Source: Rhodospirillales bacterium
GTDB lineage: Bacteria > Pseudomonadota > Alphaproteobacteria > Reyranellales > Reyranellaceae
Assembly (NCBI GenBank): GCA_016185145.1
Contig: JACPOB010000063.1
Span: forward strand, 1 to 64,000
DNA: 64,000 nt
Reading direction: 5' to 3'
Shown: positions 37,177-45,372 of the stretch, in pieces
Layout of the letters: each line of letters starts with the position of its first letter
Position numbering within the stretch: the first letter of the stretch is position 1
Notes under the pieces: generated by a model
Told to the model about the DNA's origin: nothing
Databases searched by the model: none
Seen by the model: the letters and a program-made list of their open reading frames with translations, nothing else
Made by a program: the position numbers and the translations under genes

Positions 37177-38541
37177 ATGAGTCTCCATCGCATGCTGCTG
37201 GCGCGCGCCGCCGACAACAAGCCGCTGCGCATCGGCGTGATCGGCGCCGGCAAGTTCGGCTCGATGTACCTGTCGCAGATCCCGACCACGCCGGGCATCC
37301 ACCTGCTGGGCATCGCCGATCTCTCGCCGGCCCGTGCCCGGGAGAACCTGGCGCGCCTGGGCTGGAAGCCCGAGGTCACGGCGGCGGGCTCGTTCGCCGA
37401 CGCGCGCAAGCACGGCAGCACCCATCTCACCGACGACTGGCGCGCGCTGGTCAGCCAGCCCGACATCGACATCATCGTCGAATCGACCGGCGATCCGATC
37501 GCCGCCGTCGAGCATGCCCTGGAGGCCTTCAGGCACGGCAAGAGCGTGGTCATGGTCACGGTCGAGGCCGACGCCTTCTGCGGTCCCTTGCTGGCGAGGC
37601 GCGCGGCGGCCGCCGGCGTGATCTACAGCCTAGCCTATGGCGATCAGCCGGCGCTGATCTGCGAGCTGGTCGACTGGGCGCGCACCTCGGGCTTCGAGGT
37701 GACGGCGGCCGGCCGCGGCCACAAGTGGCTGCCGCACTACGCGCAGTCGACGCCGGAGACGGTGTGGAAGTACTGGGGCCTGAACGAAGAACAAGCCAAG
37801 CGCGGCGGGCTCAATCCCAAGATGTTCAATTCGTTCCTCGACGGCTCCAAGCCGGCCATCGAGAGCACGGCGGTGGCCAACGCGACCGGGCTGACGCCAG
37901 CGCCGGACGGGCTCGCCTTCCCGCCTTGCTCGGTCGAGGACCTGCCGTTCGTGATGCGCCCGGCCTCCGAGGGCGGCCAGCTGCACCACAAGGGCCAGGT
38001 CGAGGTCGCGAGCTCGCTGGAGCGCGACGGCCGCGCCATCCCCTACGAGATCCGCAAGGGCGTGTGGGTCGTGTTCGAGGCGGCGACGGAGTACCAGAAG
38101 AACTGCTTCGAGGAGTACATGCTGCAGACCGACCCGTCGGGCCGGTACTCGGTGATGTACAAGCGCTGGCACCTGATCGGGCTCGAGGTCGGCATGTCGG
38201 TCGCCTCGATCGGCCTGCGCAAAGAGCCGACAGGCTGCGCCATCGGCTTCCACGCCGACGTGATCGCCACCGCCAAGCGCGACCTCAAGCCCGGCGAGAT
38301 TCTCGACGGCGAGGGCGGCTACACGGTCTACGGCAAGCTGTTCCCGGCCGAGAAGTCGACCGGCCTCGGCAGCCTGCCGCTCGGCCTGGCGCACAACGTC
38401 AAGCTGCTGAAGCCGATCAAGGCCGGCCAGTCGCTTACTTACGCCGACGTGGCGATGGACGAGAGCCTCACGGCCGTGAAGCTGCGCCGCGAGATGGAGC
38501 AGGCCTTCGCGCCGGCAGCGAGCAAGATCGCCGCGCAGTAG
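37177..38541 (+). CDS. NAD(P)-dependent oxidoreductase with C-terminal SAF domain
   Basis: 454 residues. N-terminal Rossmann fold (LRIGVIGAGKFGSMYLSQIP, DIDIIVESTGDP, VMVTVEADAFCGPLLA), a homoserine-dehydrogenase-like middle, and a C-terminal SAF-like part (ATAKRDLKPGEILDGEGGYT, then KAGQSLTYADVAMDE). This fusion occurs in sugar-acid pathways of proteobacteria, but I cannot name the substrate. Complete; GGGAGGAAGGGT precedes the ATG. Likely in the GntR-controlled unit. Confidence 0.85.
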   Translation: MSLHRMLLARAADNKPLRIGVIGAGKFGSMYLSQIPTTPGIHLLGIADLSPARARENLARLGWKPEVTAAGSFADARKHGSTHLTDDWRALVSQPDIDIIVESTGDPIAAVEHALEAFRHGKSVVMVTVEADAFCGPLLARRAAAAGVIYSLAYGDQPALICELVDWARTSGFEVTAAGRGHKWLPHYAQSTPETVWKYWGLNEEQAKRGGLNPKMFNSFLDGSKPAIESTAVANATGLTPAPDGLAFPPCSVEDLPFVMRPASEGGQLHHKGQVEVASSLERDGRAIPYEIRKGVWVVFEAATEYQKNCFEEYMLQTDPSGRYSVMYKRWHLIGLEVGMSVASIGLRKEPTGCAIGFHADVIATAKRDLKPGEILDGEGGYTVYGKLFPAEKSTGLGSLPLGLAHNVKLLKPIKAGQSLTYADVAMDESLTAVKLRREMEQAFAPAASKIAAQ

Positions 38542-38548
38542 TCCTCGT

Positions 38549-38957
38549 CTACGGGCTGCTGCCAGAGGCGTTTGATAGCCAGTCGGCGATTGCCTGCGCC
38601 GCCTCATCAGCAGATAGATTGGTGACATCGAGGCGGAGCAAGCGATCACCGCCTCGATCAAGCAAAGGGCGCCCGTTGCGATTGTCGTTAACCATCTCCG
38701 TATCCTGCAGTTGCGCCTTCTACGACGCGTTCCGGTCGTCCTGACGAATTGGTATTCGCAGGGGTCTTCGTGGAGCGAAGAGAATTGGGATCGAGCAATC
38801 AGGTTGGCCAAGGAGCGGGGCTGCGAAACTCCGTGAGCGCGAAAGCAACGTTGAAGACGCTGTGATTGTCGAGAAGCTTGCCGCCGATCAGGTCGGCAAG
38901 CGCACGGGCAATCGTCAGTTTTCCAACGCCGGGATAGCTGTTTATGTGAATGATCAC
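38549..38957 (-). pseudogene. AAA/P-loop small kinase with an inverted internal segment
   Basis: Minus-strand GTG 38957 opens MIIHINSYPGVGKLTIARAL with a P-loop and continues to NVAFALTEFRSP (about 38815). The C terminus is also on the minus strand (38710-38549: VNDNRNGRPLLDRGGDRLLR to AIADWLS). Between them, about 38711-38825, the expected middle is on the plus strand: AFYDAFR, then in another frame VPVVLTNWYSQGSSWSEENW DRAIRLAKERGC-type sequence. So the middle was inverted and pieces are missing. GCAGCCCCGC/GCGGGGCTGC inverted 10-mers mark one edge. Inactive. Confidence 0.72.
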
Positions 38958-39101
38958 AGCCGCTCTGAAGTCATGAGACCGTGACGATAGCGGACGGCAA
39001 GAATATCCAATAGCGATACGGCGAATGAGCCATCTTCGAACACGACCCACGGCGACAACGAACGGAGAGGTGCGAATGGAGGCAGGGCGGATGCACAGAT
39101 C

Positions 39102-39209
39102 GTGAATGCACTGTTGATCAGAGGCCAATCAATCGTACTCTTGGCGAGGCGAAGCCCTCGCAGGCAAGCCCATCCGGGCTCATTGAACTTCTCCGGCGGG
39201 CATGAACTA
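39102..39209 (+). pseudogene. Nudix hydrolase fragment
   Basis: GTG 39102 encodes NALLIRGQSIVLLARRSPRR, then QAHPGSLNFSGGHE, matching the start of the intact Nudix protein at 41982 (VNALLIKGSTILLARRSPHR). Homology ends before the Nudix box; the frame then continues by chance to 39344 over the antisense of the immunity candidate. A truncated duplicate. Confidence 0.7.
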
Positions 39210-39635
39210 ACACTGAGGGCGCCCCCCTGGAAATCGGATGCTACGGATGTCGTACTTGATGGTCAGGTCCTGCCATTTGTCTTGACGACAGAAGACTTGG
39301 TCGACGTCGCCAAGAGCAATTTGAATCGTGTGTTCATCGAGTGAGGTGATAGTTGGTACTTCAAGAGAATGATACAGGAACAGAAGTGTCTTCTCGCGTT
39401 GACCAGGCCTGGAGACGAAGACGCCGGTCTCTGGATTGTGCCAACAGTCCGTTACGCTGACCTCGAAGTCGAAGCCCGAAACGCCAAGAATATTCGCCAG
39501 CGATTCGGTATAGCACGCCCGGGACCACCAAAGCATGACGGTCGCTACCAAGTACAGCATCCCCAGCATAGCCGCGGCTTTGAAAAGCCACGCCAAGCCA
39601 TGTGCGAGCCGTCCGAACATCCGGAACCGCGACAT
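39207..39635 (-). CDS. membrane-anchored small protein, candidate immunity protein
   Basis: 142 residues from ATG 39635 (TTG 39641 is an alternative). A basic N terminus (SRFRMFGRLAHGLAWLFK) and one membrane helix (AAMLGMLYLVATVMLWW) anchor an extracytoplasmic domain of about 100 residues with two Cys, VSVTDCWHNPETGVFVS, SLDEHTIQIALGDVDQVF and KWQDLTIKYDI. No named family. It lies 198 bases downstream of, and on the same strand as, a toxin-44-like gene, which is the usual position for an immunity gene; a membrane-anchored domain would suit a periplasmic-acting toxin. The role is inferred. Confidence 0.6.
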   Translation of the reverse strand: MSRFRMFGRLAHGLAWLFKAAAMLGMLYLVATVMLWWSRACYTESLANILGVSGFDFEVSVTDCWHNPETGVFVSRPGQREKTLLFLYHSLEVPTITSLDEHTIQIALGDVDQVFCRQDKWQDLTIKYDIRSIRFPGGRPQC

Positions 39636-39833
39636 TTTCAAGCTGCGGAGGCCATCATTTGAGCTCTCAATCAGCCAGCATTACAATCATGCCAAACGAC
39701 AGCCAGCAATACCCAAAGATGTATCAGAAAGAAATTGCAGCTTACGCGTGTACTCCGGATGGCGCATCCGAGGTGCTCTAGGATGATTCATCTCCTGCCC
39801 CAGCAAGATCCGGAGTGAAGTATTTTGGATTAG

Positions 39834-41177
39834 TCAACGAGCGGGAGGCTGATCGAACATCCCACTCGCGCCGATCTTGTAACCGCGAGTGATGAACTCT
39901 CGTTGCGTGGAATTGAGGCCATAAGGCTCTTTTTCGTCTGCATTACTTGATCGAAGCCGTGCAAACTCGCCGGCAATGATCAGCGTCTGCTCGAGAGTTA
40001 GGCCGGCTTGCTGAGCGAACAGCCCTACGTTTAGGTTTGAAACCTTTACGAATTGCTGGCGATGCGTGTAGCCGGTGATTCTGTTACCCACGCGCTGATA
40101 GTCGAATGTGCCTCCTTGACCAACGTTCCAACCCAGGGTTCCTGCCAAGTAGGCGAGGTACGCTGGCGGAAAGACGCTCAACTCATCAAGCATCTCCTTT
40201 GCTCGCCGACCTGCGGCCGCTACTTCGCTCAAGTCTGCCGTCGGCGCCATGAGCTGTCCCGTAGGCGATTGCGGATCAGGGATGGTCGACTTGTCTGGCA
40301 GGACAACCACAACGCCAGGCGAAGGGTCTTTCTTCAGCTTCGATTGCGGTTTCTCCGGTGGCTGCCCAATCTGAACGTTGCCAGTTGGCGTGATGGAGTC
40401 GCCGTTGCCGACATGGACAATGTTCGGATCGGCGGTTTGGCCGGACGCTGATCGCAGCCCATCAGAGGCCGGCCAGTCAGCGAGGACAGCGTTGTTGCCC
40501 AGACCGGTGTTTGCTTTTGACGAGCCATCTTCCGGGGTCGATGCACCGAACGCCGGCTGCAAGGGCGACACCACCGGATTCGCCGCGTAGCTAAATGCAG
40601 TGGTCGACGGACGAGGTTCGTCAGTGGGATCTGGCCTACCGAAGGGAAATGGCGGTGGCGGCGCGACAAACGGCGGGCCACCGGCGACTCTACCAGAGAA
40701 GAATGGCGCGTTGGAAAGCGACGAGACAGCCGTACCGCTTAGCTCGCCGTCGCCGAGGGGCAGCACTTTGCCGAGGCCATTGGAAAATCCGGGACTATAG
40801 GCGAGGTACGGCGGCGGCGATCCATCGCCAACCGACGTAAAGGCCTTGGTGCCGGGCTGATAAAAGGAACGAAACGGATTGCCTCCGGCGTCTGGATAGA
40901 GTCGGGCAGGAGGCGTTGAGGTGTCCTGCATCGAGCCATCGGCGCTCAAGCGAAAGCCGGTTACCAACTCCTCCGGCGGTCTGAAATTGTGAAGGCCCGG
41001 CAATTGCCGTTCGGGCTGGACGTTGAACATGGCGCCTCCAGGCAGCGCCGTGCTCAAGTCGCTGGATGAGGCGTCGTCCCGCACCGTGCCGCCGGCATTC
41101 ATGCGAAAGCCTGGCGAGTCCTCCAGCGGCACATCGCCGAACTCGAACCAGCGCTTCTCCGGTCGGATATTGAACAT
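39834..41177 (-). CDS. probable polymorphic toxin, type-44-like C-terminal domain, GFR-repeat N terminus
   Basis: 447 residues from ATG 41177 (AAGGAGTGGGGTC upstream; the longer frame to 41606 is rejected). The N terminus has two copies of a motif: MFNIRPEKRW...PGFRMNAGGTVRDD and MFNVQPERQL...TGFRLSADGSMQD. The middle (about 85-310) is Pro/Ser/Gly-rich and probably unstructured. The C terminus (about 340-440) reads GWNVGQGGTFDYQRVGN, then NLNVGLFAQQAGLTLEQTL, RSSNADEKEPYG and FITRGYKIG, the spacing I associate with bacterial toxin 44 (Ntox44). No signal peptide is evident, so delivery would need a specialised route. Assignment is from memory of the pattern. Confidence 0.62.
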   Translation of the reverse strand: MFNIRPEKRWFEFGDVPLEDSPGFRMNAGGTVRDDASSSDLSTALPGGAMFNVQPERQLPGLHNFRPPEELVTGFRLSADGSMQDTSTPPARLYPDAGGNPFRSFYQPGTKAFTSVGDGSPPPYLAYSPGFSNGLGKVLPLGDGELSGTAVSSLSNAPFFSGRVAGGPPFVAPPPPFPFGRPDPTDEPRPSTTAFSYAANPVVSPLQPAFGASTPEDGSSKANTGLGNNAVLADWPASDGLRSASGQTADPNIVHVGNGDSITPTGNVQIGQPPEKPQSKLKKDPSPGVVVVLPDKSTIPDPQSPTGQLMAPTADLSEVAAAGRRAKEMLDELSVFPPAYLAYLAGTLGWNVGQGGTFDYQRVGNRITGYTHRQQFVKVSNLNVGLFAQQAGLTLEQTLIIAGEFARLRSSNADEKEPYGLNSTQREFITRGYKIGASGMFDQPPAR

Positions 41178-41268
41178 GACCCCACTCCTTGCTGATCGTG
41201 CTGGACACCCTCCTTCGAGAAGCTTGCGCGAGGGCCGCAAAGCCCGGGACGAAGGAAAGCTCTCCACC

Positions 41269-41297
41269 ACGATAAAAGAAACGGCTTTCCATGTCAA
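41269..41297 (-). promoter_or_regulatory. putative promoter of the toxin-like gene
   Basis: Minus strand -35 TTGACA (41297-41292), 17-base spacer, -10 TATCGT (41274-41269); start near 41262 and a leader of about 85 bases to ATG 41177. Surrounding DNA is distinctly AT-rich (TATATTAAAATGACG), unlike the rest of the window. Confidence 0.5.
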
Positions 41298-41445
41298 TAA
41301 CTGAAGTATATTAAAATGACGTAAGTTATTTACCGCCTGCAATGCAGTCACCCGACTTGGCAGCTCATTTCGTCGGATACATTCGCCGCCACGACCTGCT
41401 GCTCCTTCACCTCTGGTTGCCTCCCGCCCGGTCCCCGCGAACCGA

Positions 41446-41503
41446 GACTGCGGGCGTTCGCCCGGCTCATGATCATGAGCGGGGTAGAAGCCCGCGGTCC
41501 GCG
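41446..41503. repeat. REP-like palindromic element, copy D
   Basis: Two diverged units around the perfect dyad GGCTCATGATCATGAGC-like centre, with the right unit GAAGCCCGCGGTCCGCGC. It abuts the stop of the globin gene. Same family as 16566 and 30714 but more diverged. Confidence 0.6.
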
Positions 41504-41899
41504 CTATGCTGATGTCATGACGCCGGACAAAGCGTTGTACGTCTCGGTCCAGGCGGCCTTCACTTCCGGCGTGAAGTCGGGGCCGAGGCCCTTCTCCAGG
41601 GTCCACAGCAAGGCCGCGCCGACCGGTGCATAGTGCGCCGCCGTCGCGCCGTAGCCCTTGTGGCGCTGGCCGAGGTCCTTCACTGCGGGGAGAATCGTGC
41701 CGAGCTCGTGCAGGCTGCCGACCGCCGTTCCCAACATGGCCATCAGCTTCTTCTGCTGGCTGAGATCCTCCGGGAACAGCGGCCGCACCTCGGGCGCGAT
41801 CTCGAACAGGCGGTCATAGAACAGGCCTGCGGCGGCACCGGCGATCGGCACGACCTTCTTGAAGCTCGATTGCACGAGGTCGATCTGGTGCGGCGTCAT
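41504..41899 (-). CDS. globin family protein
   Basis: 131 residues: MTPHQIDLVQSSFKKVVPIA, FYDRLFEIAPEVRPLFPEDL, RHKGYGATAAHYAPVGAALL WTL-type proximal region with the heme-binding His (in LGQRHKGYGA), then FTPEVKAAWTETYNAL. A single-domain bacterial haemoglobin similar to the globin part of flavohaemoglobins; likely binds O2 or NO. No reductase domain. Confidence 0.9.
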   Translation of the reverse strand: MTPHQIDLVQSSFKKVVPIAGAAAGLFYDRLFEIAPEVRPLFPEDLSQQKKLMAMLGTAVGSLHELGTILPAVKDLGQRHKGYGATAAHYAPVGAALLWTLEKGLGPDFTPEVKAAWTETYNALSGVMTSA

Positions 41900-41981
41900 C
41901 GGCGGAGTCTCCCGGGCTGAGCCTTCGGCGCCGCAATTTCCATGCCGCGTAAGCTATGGTTGGGCAACAAGGAGCCGGTAC

Positions 41982-42386
41982 ATGCGCAACATCGTCAATG
42001 CCCTACTGATCAAGGGCTCGACGATCCTGCTGGCGAGGCGGAGCCCTCACCGACAGGCCTATCCCGGCCTGTGGAGCTTCCCGGGCGGACATGTCGAAGA
42101 GGGCGAGAGCCTGACCGATGCGCTCGACCGCGAACTCCGTGAGAAAGTCGGGATCGTGCCAACCAGCCGCCGCTTCTTGAGATCAATAGCCGATCCAAAC
42201 CGCGCCGGGTTGGAGCCGGTCACCTACCACATGTACGCCGTGACGGAATGGCGGGGCGAACCGGCCATTCTCGACAAAGAACACAGCGAGCTTCGCTGGT
42301 TCGATCGGGCCGCCGCAATCTCGCTGCCGGACGTCGCCTTGGACGACTATCGCCTTCTCTTCCAGGACCTCAGCGAACGGTCCTAG
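41982..42386 (+). CDS. Nudix hydrolase
   Basis: 134 residues from ATG 41982 (AAGGAGCCGGTAC). MRNIVNALLIKGSTILLARR, Nudix box GGHVEEGESLTDALDRELREKVG fits GX5EX7REUXEXXGU with Lys for one acidic position. Substrate unknown. Convergent with def: the two stop codons overlap. A truncated relative sits at 39102. Confidence 0.88.
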   Translation: MRNIVNALLIKGSTILLARRSPHRQAYPGLWSFPGGHVEEGESLTDALDRELREKVGIVPTSRRFLRSIADPNRAGLEPVTYHMYAVTEWRGEPAILDKEHSELRWFDRAAAISLPDVALDDYRLLFQDLSERS

Positions 42387-42952
42387 AGGGCGTGCTCGGG
42401 GTCCTTGGCCTTGTCGGCCGGCCTGCCCTCGGCCTCGTCGCGCTCCTTCTCCTTCCGGGCCTTCAGGAGCTTGCGCAGGATCATGTTGCGCTTGAGCGCG
42501 GAGATGTGGTCGATGAACAGGATGCCGTCGAGATGGTCGATCTCGTGCTGCACGCAGGTCGCGAGCAGGCCCTCGCACTTCATGTCCTGCTGCTTGCCGT
42601 CGCGATCGAGAAACCGGACCGTGACCTCGGCCGGGCGCACCACGTCGGAATAGTGGTCGGGCACCGACAGGCAGCCTTCCTCGTAGCTCACGTCCTCGTC
42701 CGAGGCCTCGACGACCTCGGGGTTGGCCATGAAGAGCGGGCCGGTCTTGACGTCCTCGCGGTCGATGTCGAGCACGATCACGCGCTTCAGCACGCCGATC
42801 TGCGGCGCGGCGAGCCCGATGCCGGGCGCGGCGTACATCGTCTCGAGCATGTCATCCATCAGCCGGCGCACGTCATCGTCGACAGCCTCGACCGGCTTGG
42901 ACTTCTTCTTGAGGCGCGGATCGGGCGCCGTAAGGATGGGCAAGAGGGCCAT
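42383..42952 (-). CDS. def: peptide deformylase
   Basis: 189-residue metalloenzyme that removes the formyl group from nascent proteins. Motif 1 GIGLAAPQIG, motif 2 EEGCLS (Cys94), motif 3 QHEIDHLDG (His136, Glu137, His140) are intact. The C terminus has a charged extension (KARKEKERDEAEGRPADKAK). Start ATG 42952; the longer frame into argB is rejected. 40 bases separate it from the argB stop, so it may be in the argB transcript. Confidence 0.97.
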   Translation of the reverse strand: MALLPILTAPDPRLKKKSKPVEAVDDDVRRLMDDMLETMYAAPGIGLAAPQIGVLKRVIVLDIDREDVKTGPLFMANPEVVEASDEDVSYEEGCLSVPDHYSDVVRPAEVTVRFLDRDGKQQDMKCEGLLATCVQHEIDHLDGILFIDHISALKRNMILRKLLKARKEKERDEAEGRPADKAKDPEHAL

Positions 42953-42992
42953 AATGCCTAAATATGCAGCGAAATCAGGCGATTCAAGGACG

Positions 42993-43907
42993 TTACTTAC
43001 GGGTGACCATGGTGCCGAGGCCGGATTCGGTGAAGACCTCGAGCAGCAGGGCATGGGGCACGCGGCCGTCCATGATGACGGCAGCCTCGACGCCGGAATT
43101 CACCGCGTCGATGCAGTTCTCGACCTTCGGGATCATGCCGCCCGAAATCGTGCCGTCGGCGATCAGGGCGCGCGCCTCGTCGACCGTCATGTTCTGGATC
43201 ATATTGCCGTTCTTGTCCAAGACGCCCGGCACGTCGGTCAGGAACAGGAGGCGCTTGGCACGCATTGCGCCGGCAATGGCGCCCGCCGAAGTGTCGGCGT
43301 TGATGTTGTAGGTGAGCTCGTCGTCAACGCCGAAGCCGATCGGCGCAACGACGGGGATGACGTCGGCGCGGCGCAGCTGCTCCAGCACCATGACGTTGAT
43401 CTTGGCCGGCTCGCCGACCTGCTTCAGGTCGACTTTGAGGAGCTCGCCCGTCTTGGGATCGCGCATCTCGCTGACCTTCTTGGCCAGGATCAGGTTGCCG
43501 TCCTTGCCGCAGATGCCGACGGCGATGCCGCCGCATTCGTTGATGTCGGCCACGATCGCCTTGTTGATGGCACCCGCCAGCACCATCTCGACGATCTCCA
43601 TGGTCGCCGCATCGGTGACGCGGAGGCCGTTCACGAACGTGCTCTTGATGCCGACGCGCTCCAGCATCTTGTTGATCTGCGGGCCGCCGCCATGGACCAC
43701 GATCGGGTTCATGCCGACCTGCTTCATCAGCACGACGTCGCGCGCCACCAGATCGCCCAGCTTGGGATCGGTCATGGCGTGGCCGCCGTACTTCACGACG
43801 AAGGTAGCGTCGTTGTGTCGACGCATGTAGGGCAGAGCCTTGGAGATGGTCTCTGCCATGCGGATGAGCCGCCTCTGCTCCTTGTCGGTCTGAACCGGCT
43901 CGGCCAT
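42993..43907 (-). CDS. argB: acetylglutamate kinase
   Basis: 304 residues, second enzyme of arginine synthesis. N-terminal helix (ETISKALPYMRRHNDATFVV) as in arginine-sensitive hexameric forms, then KYGGHAM, VVHGGGPQINKML, NINADTSAGAIAGAM and GGMIPKVENCIDAV with the substrate and ATP-binding glycines and lysines. Start ATG 43907; complete. Confidence 0.97.
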   Translation of the reverse strand: MAEPVQTDKEQRRLIRMAETISKALPYMRRHNDATFVVKYGGHAMTDPKLGDLVARDVVLMKQVGMNPIVVHGGGPQINKMLERVGIKSTFVNGLRVTDAATMEIVEMVLAGAINKAIVADINECGGIAVGICGKDGNLILAKKVSEMRDPKTGELLKVDLKQVGEPAKINVMVLEQLRRADVIPVVAPIGFGVDDELTYNINADTSAGAIAGAMRAKRLLFLTDVPGVLDKNGNMIQNMTVDEARALIADGTISGGMIPKVENCIDAVNSGVEAAVIMDGRVPHALLLEVFTESGLGTMVTRK

Positions 43908-44026
43908 GTCTGCGATACCCCGAGTTGGCAAAAGCCCCCTCCCGGGCCGGGAGAGGGCTAAGACGGCATCATATATCAAGCGGACTGCGGATAGAAGAAG
44001 TGGGCGCAGCGCGCAAGGATATCCAG

Positions 44027-44698
44027 ATGATCGACAGCGACACTTTGGCCTCCCGCGGCTTCGTCGTGGTGCCCGGCCTGATCGACCCGGCCGAGTGCCG
44101 CATCCTGGCCGGCCTGTGGCCGGAGAAGTCCCGCTTCCGAAGCCACGTCGTCATGCAGCGCCACGGCTTCGGCCAGGGCGAGTACCAGTATTTCGCCTAT
44201 CCGTTGCCGGAGCGGATCGAGGCGCTGCGCCAGGCGCTCTACCCCGAGCTGGCGGCGGTGGCCAACCGCTGGAACGAGCAGCTCGAGATCGCCAAGCGGT
44301 TCCCGCCGACGCTGCAGGGCTGGCTGCAGCAGTGTCATGCCGGCGGCCAGAAGCGGCCGACGCCTCTGCTGCTGCGCTACGGACCGGGCGACTACAACTG
44401 CCTGCACCGCGACCTCTACGGCGAGCTGGTGTTCCCGCTGCAGGCGACGGTGCTGTTGAGCAACCCGGACAAGGACTTCAGCGGCGGCGAATTCTTGCTG
44501 GTCGAGCAGCGCCCGCGCATGCAGTCGCGCGGCGAGGTCGTGCCGCTGAGCCAGGGCGATGCCGTGATCTTCGCCGTCAACGAGCGGCCAGTGAAGGGAA
44601 GCCGCGGCTTCTATCGCACGGCCATGCGGCACGGCGTGTCGAGTCTGCGCCATGGCGAGCGCTTCACCCTCGGCATCATCTTCCACGACGCGGCATAG
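44027..44698 (+). CDS. 2OG-Fe(II) oxygenase (prolyl-4-hydroxylase-like)
   Basis: 223 residues from ATG 44027 (AAGGATATCCAG). Iron ligands His127 and Asp129 in DYNCLHRDLYGELVFPLQ, distal His202 in AMRHGVSS, and Arg212 in HGERFTLGIIFHD for 2-oxoglutarate. Substrate unknown. Stands alone between argB (divergent) and a palindromic element. Confidence 0.88.
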   Translation: MIDSDTLASRGFVVVPGLIDPAECRILAGLWPEKSRFRSHVVMQRHGFGQGEYQYFAYPLPERIEALRQALYPELAAVANRWNEQLEIAKRFPPTLQGWLQQCHAGGQKRPTPLLLRYGPGDYNCLHRDLYGELVFPLQATVLLSNPDKDFSGGEFLLVEQRPRMQSRGEVVPLSQGDAVIFAVNERPVKGSRGFYRTAMRHGVSSLRHGERFTLGIIFHDAA

Positions 44699-44706
44699 GA
44701 GCGAGA

Positions 44707-44753
44707 CACCTCACCCTGAAGAGGTCCTACGGACCGCTCCTCAGGGTGAGGTG
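44707..44753. repeat. palindromic element of the CACCCTGAGGAGC family (short form)
   Basis: 13-bp outer stem CACCTCACCCTGA/TCAGGGTGAGGTG and inner stem GGTCC/GGACC around TAC. It lies 9 bases after the oxygenase stop and can act as a terminator or 3' hairpin. The same outer sequence recurs at 57100-57210. Confidence 0.75.
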
Positions 44754-44757
44754 GTGG

Positions 44758-45231
44758 CTAATGCACCAACTCGCGGGTCGTGAACTCGCGCGTGCGCGTG
44801 CCGCGGATCACGGTTCCGCGGCGGTCGGGATCGGCCCATGCCTCGATCGTCGCTTGCGCAGGCTTGGGGGCATACTGGATCTCGGCGATCCAGGCGCGCG
44901 CCCGATGCAGGCTCGTGAACAACTCGACCGGCCCCTCATGGGCGGTCTGGGCGGCAAACATCTTGGGAAACGGCTGGTCCATATGGTGCACGACGAAGGC
45001 GATCGGACCACGGCCGTCGGCGTCGGCGCGCAATGTCTGCGCCAGCGCCAGGATGTCCGCCGGCTGGAAATCGAAACGGGCGCTGGCGACCTCGACGATC
45101 TTGGCGTACCGCCGAACGCGGGCGTCGGCCAGTTTTTGCGCGGTGCCGCGCACTTCATCACCACTGACGGTGCCGCGTGCCACGATCGTGACCAGACGAT
45201 GGAGCGGCGATATCTCCATATAGATCGGCAT
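44758..45231 (-). CDS. hypothetical protein, SpoIIAA/STAS-like
   Basis: 157 residues: MPIYMEISPLHRLVTIVARG, TVSGDEVRGTAQKLADARVR, FDFQPADILALAQTLRADAD, AFVVHHMDQPFPKMFAAQTA, FTSLHRARAWIAEIQ. The alternating strand/helix pattern and final short helix resemble the SpoIIAA-like family of small cytosolic proteins. The C-terminal 25 residues are basic and extra. Function unknown. Confidence 0.65.
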   Translation of the reverse strand: MPIYMEISPLHRLVTIVARGTVSGDEVRGTAQKLADARVRRYAKIVEVASARFDFQPADILALAQTLRADADGRGPIAFVVHHMDQPFPKMFAAQTAHEGPVELFTSLHRARAWIAEIQYAPKPAQATIEAWADPDRRGTVIRGTRTREFTTRELVH

Positions 45232-45372
45232 GCCCTCCAGACTACACTATGCGGCGGTCCGCTCTGCAACAATTGGCCGGATGGACAGCCGATCGCCGAT
45301 TTTCTACTGGCGGTGGGTGGCGCAACCCTTGGTCTTTTTCTACGAATGCGCCGGGGAAGTTAAGGAAGGGTG

